Shown here in pieces: positions 30,672-40,085 of a stretch of DNA of 50,599 nt (its first letter is position 1; every line of letters starts with the position of its first letter). Source of the stretch: Martensiomyces pterosporus (Eukaryota > Kickxellomycota > Kickxellomycetes > Kickxellales > Kickxellaceae); NCBI GenBank assembly GCA_025201845.1, contig MU603970.1:43419-94017 (forward strand). Direction: 5' to 3'. The notes below the pieces were generated by a model that did not search any database, was not told where the DNA came from, and was given only the letters and a program-made list of their open reading frames with translations. Position numbers and translations under genes: made by a program.

Positions 30672-31913
30672 ACAACCGAAGCCTCTCCTTTTGAAAGCAA
30701 TCATGCAAGAGTGCATTAATTTCCTTCGCACGTTACCACTTCCTTTTGTGTCATGAGCAATTTATAATTGATAAGCTGCATTTTAGCAGAATACCAGAAT
30801 ACCAGAAGCGGAGGTAGATAAGCGGTCATCGAAATCAATGTAGTTATATTGCAGTCTATAAATACGTGACTGCAAACAGCTAGGCGCCAGCAAGCAAAAA
30901 ATAAACAGCTACAGCATAGACACAATTGAGGTCTGAAATAAACCAAATCATGGGCAAGGAAAATAAATAAAAAAAGCGCTTCTTTCGAGCGGGGGGCAGA
31001 AGAGGAAGGGAAATCCAATGCCAATGCCAGTGCCAACAGCATTCTGCGTTGTCTTGGCAAAATGCTGCTATGCCTCTCTAGCAATTGCGATGTCTTGTCG
31101 CTCAATTGGCGCGGGGCTAGTTCGCTGTTTAGGCTCACACTGTGCTATTAAAAAAAACGCCTGCTATGTGATTTCTTCTTTATAGTGTCCTTCTAGTTTT
31201 GGACGTCGTGTTGAACAAAACATCAGTGACCTTTTCAGCTAATCCACAATGTGAGCTGCGCCGTATCCACTTGCCACTGCTTAAGCTGTAGACTTGGCAA
31301 TTGAACCGAGTACAGACTTCCAGCATTCTTTTTATACGCATGTGTGGAATAGACAACTGTCTACGTGCGTGGAGATGAAATCAGCGACCCTTTTTGAACT
31401 CCGATGTTAGTGCTTTGCGAGCGAACGAAGGACGCTGGGTTAAATATAGAACAATTGCTTAATGCATCTCAACAGGCCAACAGACAGAGCCACGTGATAT
31501 GCAGACATTATTATAAGAAGGTATTATTAGGTGCTTGTGCTGCGGCCACCGTTGACACCGTCCTTCCTGCATGTGGAAATAAAAAATTACCACAACATTT
31601 GCGGCTCGCCCAAGCGCAACGATCTCCCCTTTGACAATGCACGGATTCACCTTGTATCGTCAGCTGTCTTTATGGCTCGGCTAGTCAAGCGGGCTAATGG
31701 GGGTGGATGCTGCTGTGTCTGCATCGGCGCAATGCGTATTCTCTACTAGCACAAACAGACATGCGCAGCCCCATCGCTCACTTACCGGTTAATCCCTGTT
31801 GAACTTTGTGGCAGCGGTCAGACAATCGCTTCGCAGCAGCCATACATCCGCGGCTGCCAAGTGATCGAGAAATGATGGGGGTGTGGTGGGGCATGAGTGG
31901 GTGTGGTGGGGGA
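30672..31913. other. Intergenic, AT-rich, no gene seen
   Basis: Only short frames without motifs. The right part (31865-31913) is a G-rich GGGTGTGGTGGG repeat-like stretch just before a TATA box. Confidence 0.45.
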
Positions 31914-31920
31914 TATAAAT
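31914..31920 (+). promoter_or_regulatory. TATA box of C2H2 microprotein 2
   Basis: TATAAAT lies 286 bp upstream of the ATG at 32200, directly after two GTGTGGTGGG words. A long pyrimidine-rich leader follows. Confidence 0.55.
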
Positions 31921-32199
31921 ACCTCTGCCCCCAGATTCGTCATTTTGGATTTGAAAAAAGGCTCTACTCAGCAGCGTATGCCCAAGTCTTACGTCTTTTC
32001 TTATTATTATTTTTTTCCAGTCACGAGCAGACATCTGTGGTTTTCTTTTCCTGCTCCGCTCTTTGCTCTTCTGCTTTTCTTTTTGTATGGAAGATACGCG
32101 CTCATATGCCAATCGACCCCCCCTCCAGCCAGCTTGTATAACCCAGACTCGCCCTTCTCCTGTTGCACACATTCAGTACTCAGACACACCGTTGAAACC

Positions 32200-32358
32200 A
32201 TGGTACCCACACACAAACACACAGCGGGCACAGCTCGCATTCGGCTGGGCAGACAAGAGGCCGAGCTGATGTGCTATCTATGCGGCACAGTGTTTGAATC
32301 GCAAACCGACGCAGCAAACCATCTGCGGGAGCAACATTTCTACCCGCCACTCGACTAG
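32200..32358 (+). CDS. C2H2 zinc-finger microprotein 2 (52 aa)
   Basis: The frame has an ATG in good context (aaaccATGG) and encodes 52 aa. Finger: C25-x2-C28-x12-H41-x4-H46 (CYLCGTVF... then NHLREQH), tail EQHFYPPLD at the end. The first 24 residues (Lys/Thr/Arg-rich) bear no resemblance to the other members, so only finger and tail are conserved. The upstream frame is open far beyond the ATG, but the TATA position and the size of its paralogues favour 32200. It is 1.2 kb from microprotein 3 on the same strand, a loose tandem pair. Confidence 0.75.
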   Translation: MVPTHKHTAGTARIRLGRQEAELMCYLCGTVFESQTDAANHLREQHFYPPLD

Positions 32359-33325
32359 ACAGCACAGAATCTCTGCGACAATGGCGATAACGACAGACTA
32401 GAACATAACGTCCCCTCACCTAACGTATTTCCTTCTCACAGACACGCGCATAGATGCGCTTTTTCAGTTCCTTACTTTATACCCCTCTTCAGGTCAAACA
32501 CAGGAGCCCCTCCCCCTTTGTAGCTGTATATTTTAAATACACACAAGTTCGAATAGAAAGGCATCTGCATCGTCGCCTGTTATCTATGCAGTCTGGCTCA
32601 ATTCATGACATGCCATTGCCCCAACAGTCCCCCACGTTTCCTTTTTGTTCATGGTGCTGGTACTGGTGCTGGGATATAGTGCGATGGAGTTTGGGCACCG
32701 GGGATTATCAAACTCCCTCAGCCTTGTGCGGCTGTCCACCCCTCGGACTTTTCACTGCCAAGCCTTGATTTCTCAACATATATGGCCGGCCCCGCGTGTC
32801 ATATGGCTGTATTCCGATTTTCCGCACTGATCACATCCCCTTCCACACAAAGTGCCCGCCATCTTAGCATGCCCTCCGCGAACAGCCAGCGGCAATGTGC
32901 GGTTATCTTTATGCACTGCACGCTCCTTCTGACAAGTGATGGCTAGACACCGCACAGCATCCTGGACGGCGAGAGAAAAAGCATTGGCAGCGCTGGGTGT
33001 CGCCGAGTGTCTGCTGCTGCGCAAAAAGAAAGCAGCAGCTCTCCACAACAGAAAAAAAGGATCTGCAGCGGAAGAGCACAATAAAGCAAGCTGAAACCGA
33101 GAGCCTAATAAGCGCACTGTCCTGGAATAGATTTCTTGTCTTTCAGCCGTGCAAAGATGGACATTCGGATACGGCCAAATGCCAATCCACATTCTCCGTG
33201 ATACCCCGCTGCACGTCATGCAAGAAAAAAAAAAGAGCAATCGTGCACCGCTATTACACATCACCTTTAGATTACATTTCGTTTTCCGCAGCAGCCTACA
33301 TACACTTCTCCAGTGACTGCTCAGG
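32359..33325. other. Intergenic between two microprotein genes
   Basis: No gene is recognised. The right end is the promoter and leader of microprotein 3. Confidence 0.5.
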
Positions 33326-33332
33326 TATAAAA
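33326..33332 (+). promoter_or_regulatory. TATA box of C2H2 microprotein 3
   Basis: TATAAAA lies 251 bp upstream of the ATG at 33577. Confidence 0.55.
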
Positions 33333-33576
33333 AACTGGCCAGATTCAATGTGCAGTCATTTTCATTCATTCGCTCACAACACTGCCCAGTAGCAAAGCCA
33401 GCCGTCAACCCCGTCTATACGCCCTTTTCTCTCGCCCGGGTCGTAACCTCCCCCCTAGATCAAGTACCCTTCAAGACCGCCACCAGTTATCGAGCATACT
33501 GGCCACCTGCTGCACTCCATCGACGCTCTACCGCCACAGTCGCAGCACCTTGACAAGATCGAGCCACTCACGCAAG

Positions 33577-33720
33577 ATGAATCGCTGCACCGCAGAAACA
33601 CAGGTGTTTGCCGTTCATCTCTGCAACAGTTACGTGTGCAACATATGCGGCAGCATATTCGGCACGGTCAGCGAGGCCGACGACCACATCAAGGAGAACC
33701 ACTTCTTCCCCGACCTGTAA
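33577..33720 (+). CDS. C2H2 zinc-finger microprotein 3 (47 aa)
   Basis: Shortest member, 47 aa. Finger: C21-x2-C24-x12-H37-x4-H42 (CNICGSIF, then DDHIKENH), tail ENHFFPDL, ending one or two residues after the conserved Pro. CNICG is shared exactly with microprotein 1, making these two the closest pair despite lying 32 kb apart. N-terminal Cys 4 and 16 are extra. The ATG is the first of the frame after the TATA box. No other domain. Confidence 0.78.
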   Translation: MNRCTAETQVFAVHLCNSYVCNICGSIFGTVSEADDHIKENHFFPDL

Positions 33721-33973
33721 ACCAGCCGGGCAACTCCCACCGCATTTTCGTATAAGCCATTTATTTCTTAACGGTGTAAATTTGTGTGTATTTGAATAGT
33801 CAAGAAATATATGAAAGAAGAATGAAAGAAACACGAAAAGGGCTGAAATAGGGGAGATGTTGCTGGTGTATGCCTGTGCACGCCCTCAGCCTGTTCGGCC
33901 ATCCCAGTCAAGGAGAGGGAGAGCACGAGCACACAAGCACAAAGGAAAAAGCTGTCAAACAGCACTGGGCTGT

Positions 33974-35416
33974 CTAGCGGTCAACCTCACCGAACACAAG
34001 ATCCATGGTACCAATGACGGCAACGACATCAGCCAGCAGAGCATCCTTCATGAAGGCATTGATGGCGCCAAGGTGATAGAATCCAGGAGCACGGATATGG
34101 CACTTGTAGGGGCGGGTGGATCCATCCGAGATCATGTAGATGCCCATTTCACCCTTGGGCGCCTCAATAGCGGTGTATGTCTCGCCAGCAGGCACGTTGT
34201 AGCCCTCCGAGAACAGCTTGAAGTGGTGGATCAGGGCCTCCATGTTTTGCTTCATGGCGTCGCGGGGAGGAGGAGAAACCTTCCAGTCATCGACCTTGTG
34301 GGGGCCCTCGGGCATCTGGTCAAGGCACTGCTTGATGATGCGGATGCTCTGCCGCATCTCCTCCATGCGGAGCAGGTAGCGGTCAAACACATCGCCCTTG
34401 GTGCCGATGGGCACATCAAACTCCATCCTGTCGTACACCTCGTAGGGCGCCGACTTGCGGATGTCGTAGCGGATGCCGGTTGAGCGGAGCATGGGTCCGG
34501 TGATTCCCCAGTCCAGGGCCTCCTTGGCCGTGATCTTGCCCACATCCACGGTACGCGCAAGCCAGATACGGTTCGAGGTAACCATCTCCTCGACCTCATT
34601 CAGGCGGTCGGGGTACTGGTCAGCCCACTCGTAGATGTCCTGGAGGAGACCGCGGGGGATGTCCTGCGCGACGCCACCAGGGCGCACGTACGCCGAGTGC
34701 ATACGCGCACCGCACACGCGCTCGTAGAACTCCATGCAGCGCTCGCGCTCCTCGAACAAATAGAGGAAGGGGGTCAGACCACCGACGTCCATCACGTGCG
34801 ATCCAACGGCCATGCAGTGGTTGAGGATGCGCGTGATCTCCGCAAACAGCACGCGGATGTACTTGGCGCGCAGCGGAACATCAATGTTCAGCAGCTTCTC
34901 CACAGCCATCGAGTACACCTCCTCGTTGGTCATCATCGAGCAGTAATCCAGGCGATCCATGTAAGGCAGCGCCTGCAGGTAGGTGCGGTACTCCATCAGC
35001 TTCTCGGTACCGCGGTGAAGAAGGCCGATGTGAGGGTCGGCATGCACAATGGCCTCACCGCTGAGCTCCAGGATCAGACGCAGCACACCGTGGGCGGCGG
35101 GGTGTTGGGGACCAAAGTTGATTGTGTAGGGCTTGAGCTCGGTCTTGGCCTCAAGCGAGGACTGCTCCTGGGGTCCAGGCCACTTGTCCGGGCTGATAGA
35201 CATGGGCGTAGCCCAGCCAGGTGGCGCGGTCTTGGTGTCCTCCGGGCGATAGAAAGTCTCCTCGGGGTCCTGCTGGTAGGGGCTCTGTGACTTTGTCTGC
35301 GCGGCGAGGCGTCTGGCACTGGTGCCAAACGACATGCGCGACATCGAGCCTACCAGGCGGCTCCTGGCGCTGAAAGCCGGGCGCGTAGCGCTGAGCAGGT
35401 TGCGAAAGGCCGACAT
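33974..35416 (-). CDS. NDUFS2: NADH:ubiquinone oxidoreductase 49-kDa subunit (complex I)
   Basis: 480 aa, normal for the fungal 49-kDa subunit (nuo-49, NDUFS2). It forms part of the ubiquinone-binding pocket in the matrix arm. The N terminus ([23 protein letters not shown]) is a mitochondrial presequence. Conserved blocks: [74 protein letters not shown], and the C-terminal [22 protein letters not shown]...DLVFGEVDR. Single uninterrupted coding exon. The bases just before the ATG on the minus strand (TTACCTTGTAG|AAC) look like an intron acceptor, so a 5'-UTR intron is possible. Confidence 0.97.
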   Translation of the reverse strand: MSAFRNLLSATRPAFSARSRLVGSMSRMSFGTSARRLAAQTKSQSPYQQDPEETFYRPEDTKTAPPGWATPMSISPDKWPGPQEQSSLEAKTELKPYTINFGPQHPAAHGVLRLILELSGEAIVHADPHIGLLHRGTEKLMEYRTYLQALPYMDRLDYCSMMTNEEVYSMAVEKLLNIDVPLRAKYIRVLFAEITRILNHCMAVGSHVMDVGGLTPFLYLFEERERCMEFYERVCGARMHSAYVRPGGVAQDIPRGLLQDIYEWADQYPDRLNEVEEMVTSNRIWLARTVDVGKITAKEALDWGITGPMLRSTGIRYDIRKSAPYEVYDRMEFDVPIGTKGDVFDRYLLRMEEMRQSIRIIKQCLDQMPEGPHKVDDWKVSPPPRDAMKQNMEALIHHFKLFSEGYNVPAGETYTAIEAPKGEMGIYMISDGSTRPYKCHIRAPGFYHLGAINAFMKDALLADVVAVIGTMDLVFGEVDR

Positions 35417-35949
35417 GTTCTACAAGGTAAAATAGTGCACGAAATCAGGCGAGCTCAGCTTTCTGTGCTTTGTTTGATTGAGGAAATCCGCCGAGGAAAT
35501 CGGGCCTTTGGCTGCTCTCCGGGCGAGCAAAGAACCCATGATTGAGGCTTCATTTGGCTCGTGCCGTACCTTTCTTGTTCTTGTTTCTCTATTCCCTTAT
35601 TTTGCGTTTCTGCTTAATCGTGCTCGCCGCTGCTGCTGTTGCAAATGGGGCGAACGAATAAGAAGGAAAGCAGTGTGGTCGGAGGACAAATAAAAGCGTA
35701 TGGCAGAGGGCCAGCTGAATTGAAGGAGCAGAAGACGAGAACGACTGATGAGAGAAAAGGCGGAAAGCAGGGCAGCTGAGTGATTCGGCCTTTTAGTGCT
35801 GGAAGGTGGGTGTTGGCGGAGCAAATTCACTATTTATTCACACCCTAAAAAACAGCACGCCAAAATCCACCTGTTATCTCTGCAGATAAAATCATATCAA
35901 GGCCTGAGCCGACTCACGGCTCGGCAGCGAGCCAGTCACCAGACACGCC
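35417..35949. other. Upstream region of the complex I gene
   Basis: This gap between the metaxin-like 3' end and the 49-kDa subunit start holds no gene that I can support. Confidence 0.5.
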
Positions 35950-36783
35950 CTAGGACGACGCAAAGTACCCTTGCCAGATGCGCAGGGTGTAGTCAAGCAA
36001 AGGCTTGTACTTAGAGTCTGTCTGCGTCAGCGCTGTGCGGATGGGCGACTTCAGTGGTGCCTCGAGTGCGGTGTTGAGGCAGGCGAATACCTGGGCGTCG
36101 AGCAGGCTCGGCCCGCCAGCGAGAAAGTCCCCGTCGCCGAGGAGGACAAGCAGGGAGTCCATTGCACGGAAGGCGTTCTCGTACACCACGTCACCATCCA
36201 GCGCCGCGCCGTACTCTGGCCCACAGCTAACCCGCAGACTGTGTGCTTTCTTCACTGACATGATCCATCCCTGCACGTATCTGATAATCGATGGATATGC
36301 GCCCAGGTATTCCTTGTCGGCGATAGACTCAAAGCCAGCGTGGTCCACCCACACCATGTACTCGATGGCCGGCAAGAGATTATGTGTGACAAGTGTCTGG
36401 TACACCAGCTCATCTTGTAGCCCGCTCTCTGGCAGCTTGTATCCCCCCTTGTCTGCCAAAAAGCCCACGATCTGTGTGCGGTCGAGTGCGGTGCCGTCCG
36501 GGAGCAGCATGAAGGGCAACTCGCCATTCGGAGAAGAGTCGGGCTCGCTGGTGTACTTGGTGTCAAAGTCGAAGTTGAGGAACTTGAGCACTGTCAGAAC
36601 GCGCAGGCACTCGACATCCAGTGTGGGTGATGAGGCTTTGCTGGACGATAGAGGCTTGTAGATGTAGAGCTGTGGCCGGCTGATCTCCTCGGCTGTGAAG
36701 AACGAGGGGATATGGCGTAGGGGGAACTGTGTGAACGATATCGACTTGAGGATTTCGCGCATAGGCGCCTCTGGGGTAGCCAT
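35950..36783 (-). CDS. Metaxin-like SAM-complex component
   Basis: 277 aa from the ATG at 36783 (MATPEAPMREIL); the frame is open further up but without coding character. GST-like architecture of metaxin 2/Sam35: a thioredoxin-like half (LRVLTVLKFLNFDFDTKY, GELPFMLLPDGTALDRTQIVGFLADKGG) and a helical half (PAIEYMVWVD; GDGDFLAGGPSLLDAQVFACL). There is no C-terminal membrane span, which favours metaxin 2/Sam35 over metaxin 1/Sam37. The SAM complex inserts beta-barrel proteins into the mitochondrial outer membrane. It is divergent from TANGO2 with 560 bp between starts, and lies upstream of the complex I gene on the same strand. Confidence 0.85.
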   Translation of the reverse strand: MATPEAPMREILKSISFTQFPLRHIPSFFTAEEISRPQLYIYKPLSSSKASSPTLDVECLRVLTVLKFLNFDFDTKYTSEPDSSPNGELPFMLLPDGTALDRTQIVGFLADKGGYKLPESGLQDELVYQTLVTHNLLPAIEYMVWVDHAGFESIADKEYLGAYPSIIRYVQGWIMSVKKAHSLRVSCGPEYGAALDGDVVYENAFRAMDSLLVLLGDGDFLAGGPSLLDAQVFACLNTALEAPLKSPIRTALTQTDSKYKPLLDYTLRIWQGYFASS

Positions 36784-37199
36784 CGTTCTCTCGTTCTGTC
36801 GGACAAGGCGGCGAAAGTGTGCAGTGCGAGAGGAGTGGAGAAGAGCAAGCGTGGGGCAAGCCAGGCGACCATTTCTGCCCGGAGTTCGGCATGCTGTGGG
36901 TATTTTGTCAGACGTGGAGGCTGTGATGGGCAGTGTCACGTGCTGCGGAACCGGGCCAAAGGAGTGGTGTGTTGCGGTGTTTGGCTCAGCTTTGCAATCG
37001 TATGATGCACTCCTCCACTACTGTTGTTCGTATGCACCCGCTGCCAACACATGAGAATAAGAGCTGCGCATACATAGCGGAGGTGTGGTGGTACACGGAC
37101 ACACATGCGGGCTCGCGCGGGTGTCCCTTGCTTCGTTTGCGAACATTGGTGACTATGTGCACTTTGCGTCGATTTCCAGACAAAAGCCCACGAGGTGCG
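36784..37199. other. Divergent intergenic region, metaxin-like / TANGO2
   Basis: Shared promoter region; nothing else recognised. Confidence 0.5.
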
Positions 37200-37206
37200 T
37201 ATAAAA
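37200..37206 (+). promoter_or_regulatory. TATA box of TANGO2
   Basis: TATAAAA lies 137 bp before the ATG at 37343. Confidence 0.55.
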
Positions 37207-37342
37207 CCAAGGAGCGCAAGCTGGCCGGCCACTCGCTCTTTTCCCTCTTCACCCTGTAATTCTTGCACTCTTAATTGTATCATTACTTGCTATTCCCCTC
37301 CAGCCCTGTACTCTCTATTTATTCGTTTGTTCACCGACAAGC

Positions 37343-38486
37343 ATGTGCATTGCGTTTTGGAAGCTAAGTGAGGGCGGCGGCAGCCATGGATGCCGCGACT
37401 TTGTTTTGGCCTTCAACCGAGACGAATTCCTCGATCGGCCCACAAAGGGGTTCCACGCCTGGCCGCGGCACCCAAACATCTACGCGCCCCAGGACCTCAA
37501 GCCACCCGACGAGTCGCACCGGGGCTCGTGGCTGGGGGTCAGCCGACAGGGCCGCTTGGCCCTGCTGACAAACTTTCGCGAAGCCGTACCACACCATGAC
37601 GGCAAGATCTCTCGAGGCGCACTGGTGCGTGACTTTCTGCTCGACCAGCCCGTGACACCTGGCGGCCAGGAGATCGAAGGCGAGGAGGTCACGGTAGAGT
37701 ATGCCAGGCGGGTGTTTGAGGAGAGGCAGAAATACGATGGGTTTAACCTGGTTCTTTTTGACTTGAGGCCGGGAAGGAGGCAGGCAGTGTATGTGACGAA
37801 CCGCGGCAGCGAAGTGGGGCCTGACGGGACCCCCGGCTCGCTGAAGGTGCTGAGTGCCGGCGAGGTCGTTGGACTGTCGAATTCCACGATCGACAACCCG
37901 TGGCCTAAAGTTCTCAAGGGGAAGAGGGCTGTGACTCAGGTCCTCGAGGTAAGGGCCCTTGCTTGAGCAATCTATTTGGGATACTTTTTTTGCACTTGGC
38001 GATGCGCTGTATAACTGACTGCCGTTTGCTGGTTGCTGCACCTCATAATAGGACACACAGGATGGCGAGATTGGCGATCAGACTAGCGACTCTGCCGACG
38101 AGCAGCTAATCAGCTCTTTGCTGAGCATAATGCGGTAAGTTCTCAAAGTAATCTTCAAAGGAAGCTGGATGTCCAGCACTCCTGCTATCCATACAGAAGC
38201 CGCAATACCACACTGACAAACAGCGCTGTCGCCACCGGCATGTAGCAACCCGGAGCCGTTTTCGCAAGAGAGCCCGCCACAGTGCCTAGATGACCTAGCA
38301 GAATGCATATTCGTTCCCAAAATCAACGGCCTCAACGGACAGCTGGCAGCAGGGGACTACGGCACACGGACTACCGACGTGCTGATTCTGCGCGGGCATA
38401 AACTGACTGTTGCTGAGTGCAATCACCACCAGGCGCCGGAATCCGGCAGGGTACGCACCTCGCATCTTACGCTTGCATCGCAGTAA
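37343..38486 (+). CDS. TANGO2: TANGO2-family (NRDE) protein
   Basis: Three exons: 37343-37948, 38052-38134, 38246-38486; 309 aa. Intron 1 is 37949-38051 (GTAAGG...AATAG, 103 bp). Intron 2 is 38135-38245 (GTAAGT...TGTAG, 111 bp, branch CACTGAC with A38216). Nearer AGs at 38196 and 38223 are either upstream of the branch or 7 nt from it and would lead to the TAG at 38243; only 38245 keeps frame with the conserved C-terminal block. Seen: MCIAFW start with Cys2, AFNRDEFLDRP (the N-R-D-E signature), GSWLGVSRQGRLALLTNFRE, SRGALVRDFL, YDGFNLVLFDL, LSNSTIDNPWPKV, and late IFVPKI with DYGTRTTDVLILRG. The family is linked to haem or lipid handling in mitochondria and ER; its biochemistry is unsettled. 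Confidence 0.92.
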
Positions 38487-38712
38487 GCCACTTCCCACGC
38501 CCGGAGTATAGTTTTCCCAATATGCAGGTGGCTATGCACTAGCGTTTCTGAAAACGGGATAAGCGCTTTTTATTTGGTAGAAATATATGATTACACCCTG
38601 CTAGCGCAATCATTGAGCAGAAGATGCAGGCTGAGAAAGAACAGAGAGAAAAGAGAAGAGAGAAATGGTAGTGTAGACGCACTCAGAGAGCGCCGTGGAT
38701 GGGTCCTGCTGG

Positions 38713-38874
38713 CTACAAGGGGTCGAATAGGTGGTTCTCGCGCACATGGTCGGCTCCTTCCTGCTCGGACGTGAACGTGGCGCCGCAGACCTGGCAGATC
38801 CAGTCGAGCTGGCAGCGGAAGTGGACCATCTTTGCAACGGTGGATCTAGCGAGCTTGCCCACCTGGTACAGCAT
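38713..38874 (-). CDS. C2H2 zinc-finger microprotein 4 (53 aa)
   Basis: 53 aa from the first ATG in frame (38874); an inner ATG at 38829 would give 38 aa still containing the whole finger. Finger: C27-x2-C30-x12-H43-x4-H48 (CQVCGATF, then DHVRENH), tail ENHLFDPL. The Cys and His positions equal those of microprotein 1 exactly, which supports the longer start. The N terminus is basic (MLYQVGKLARSTVAK). Most diverged member in the finger (Trp-Ile before Cys). It is transcribed towards TANGO2, 226 bp from its stop. Confidence 0.75.
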   Translation of the reverse strand: MLYQVGKLARSTVAKMVHFRCQLDWICQVCGATFTSEQEGADHVRENHLFDPL

Positions 38875-39045
38875 TCTGTGACAGCAGTGAAAGCCGAGGT
38901 TCCTTTTGCAGAGAGAAGAGCGTATGTATGTACAAAAAGAGCAAAGTAAAGACAATGTGTGCGGAGGAGGGAGGGGGAGGAAATCGAGCTGCGTTTCTTA
39001 TGCAGCGGGGATACAGGCCAGCGGGCTTGGGGCTTACACTAATCC

Positions 39046-39052
39046 CTTTATA
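39046..39052 (-). promoter_or_regulatory. TATA box of C2H2 microprotein 4
   Basis: TATAAAG on the minus strand lies 172 bp upstream of the ATG at 38874. Confidence 0.55.
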
Positions 39053-40085
39053 GTGGCTAGGATGCGGGTAGATGACTTTGAGGGTATGCTGCGGGTCAAG
39101 GTTTTCGACTAGGTAACTTGCTTAATGTGTCGGCAGCTGCTGAGATATAAATAGAAACACAATAGATATTGCTCAAGCTGCAATTCCTGCAATGGCAAGA
39201 AAGAAACCTGTTCCATATACAACGCAAAGGTAAAAATAAGAGATCTGATGTTGATGGGCGATAAGCGAGCACCCCGGCGATCAGCAAAAACGGGCAGTTA
39301 GGACCAGGGTCAGCCTTGCGCAAGTTTCCCTATGGCGGAGCCAGGAGGGTAAAGAAAGGAGAAGCTCTTGTGAGTGGGTGGGAGAGGCAGTGGAGAGGGG
39401 GAGGAGGCGGAAGAGAGCAGCTGGGCAAGGCAGTGGGTATTTAAGCGAGGCCGGAACAATCAGGCACAGGCTGCAGGCATTCGAAAGTGCGCACTCCCGT
39501 CCTGTGATGGCTTGCAACACAAGAGATCCCTTATCTGAAATCAGCCCCAGCCGTGCTAGCTGGAAGATGTGGAGGCTGCATTGTTGGGTGCCAAACAAAA
39601 TAGACGCTGCGGTCAGGCCCCTCCCGGCTTGCCTCATACTTTCTAGCGCGCCCTACTGCTCGTGTCCCACTCTCCAAAGGGCAGTGCAGCCGGCTTACAA
39701 ACTCCCATTCGGCTGCTGTTCTACAGCCTTCTCTACATAATTGCGCCTGCATGCTATTCCAGGTGACTCCTACGCGGTAGAGGACATCAGCCGTATGCAA
39801 GGTGTGCAGGTGGCGAATATTCAGAGTCGCCCAAGTGTGTCACAAAGCACGCTGTGCGGACAGCTGCTGCTCTCGCTATGACTCAGCACATTTGCGATTT
39901 GCCTATTGCGCCTATTGCTTCAATGTGAAACAAGGGAGCAGTAAGGTCCGAAGGAATATGCAGGTGGCTGGTGCGCAGCCAGAAGCCCGCAGGAGAGCGA
40001 GATAGAAAGAGATACATTGAGCAAAAAAGAAAGCCGGAACAGAAGACACCGAGACTTTTCCCACACCCACAGGCACCCTCCGCGC
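39053..40085. other. Intergenic, no gene seen
   Basis: Short unsupported frames on both strands. The right end is the 3' flank of the carboxylase gene. Confidence 0.45.

Noticed and set aside
31590..31620. HNICGS peptide resembling the microprotein finger core
   Set aside because: No second half of the finger: no His pair at the right spacing and no tail, so chance similarity.
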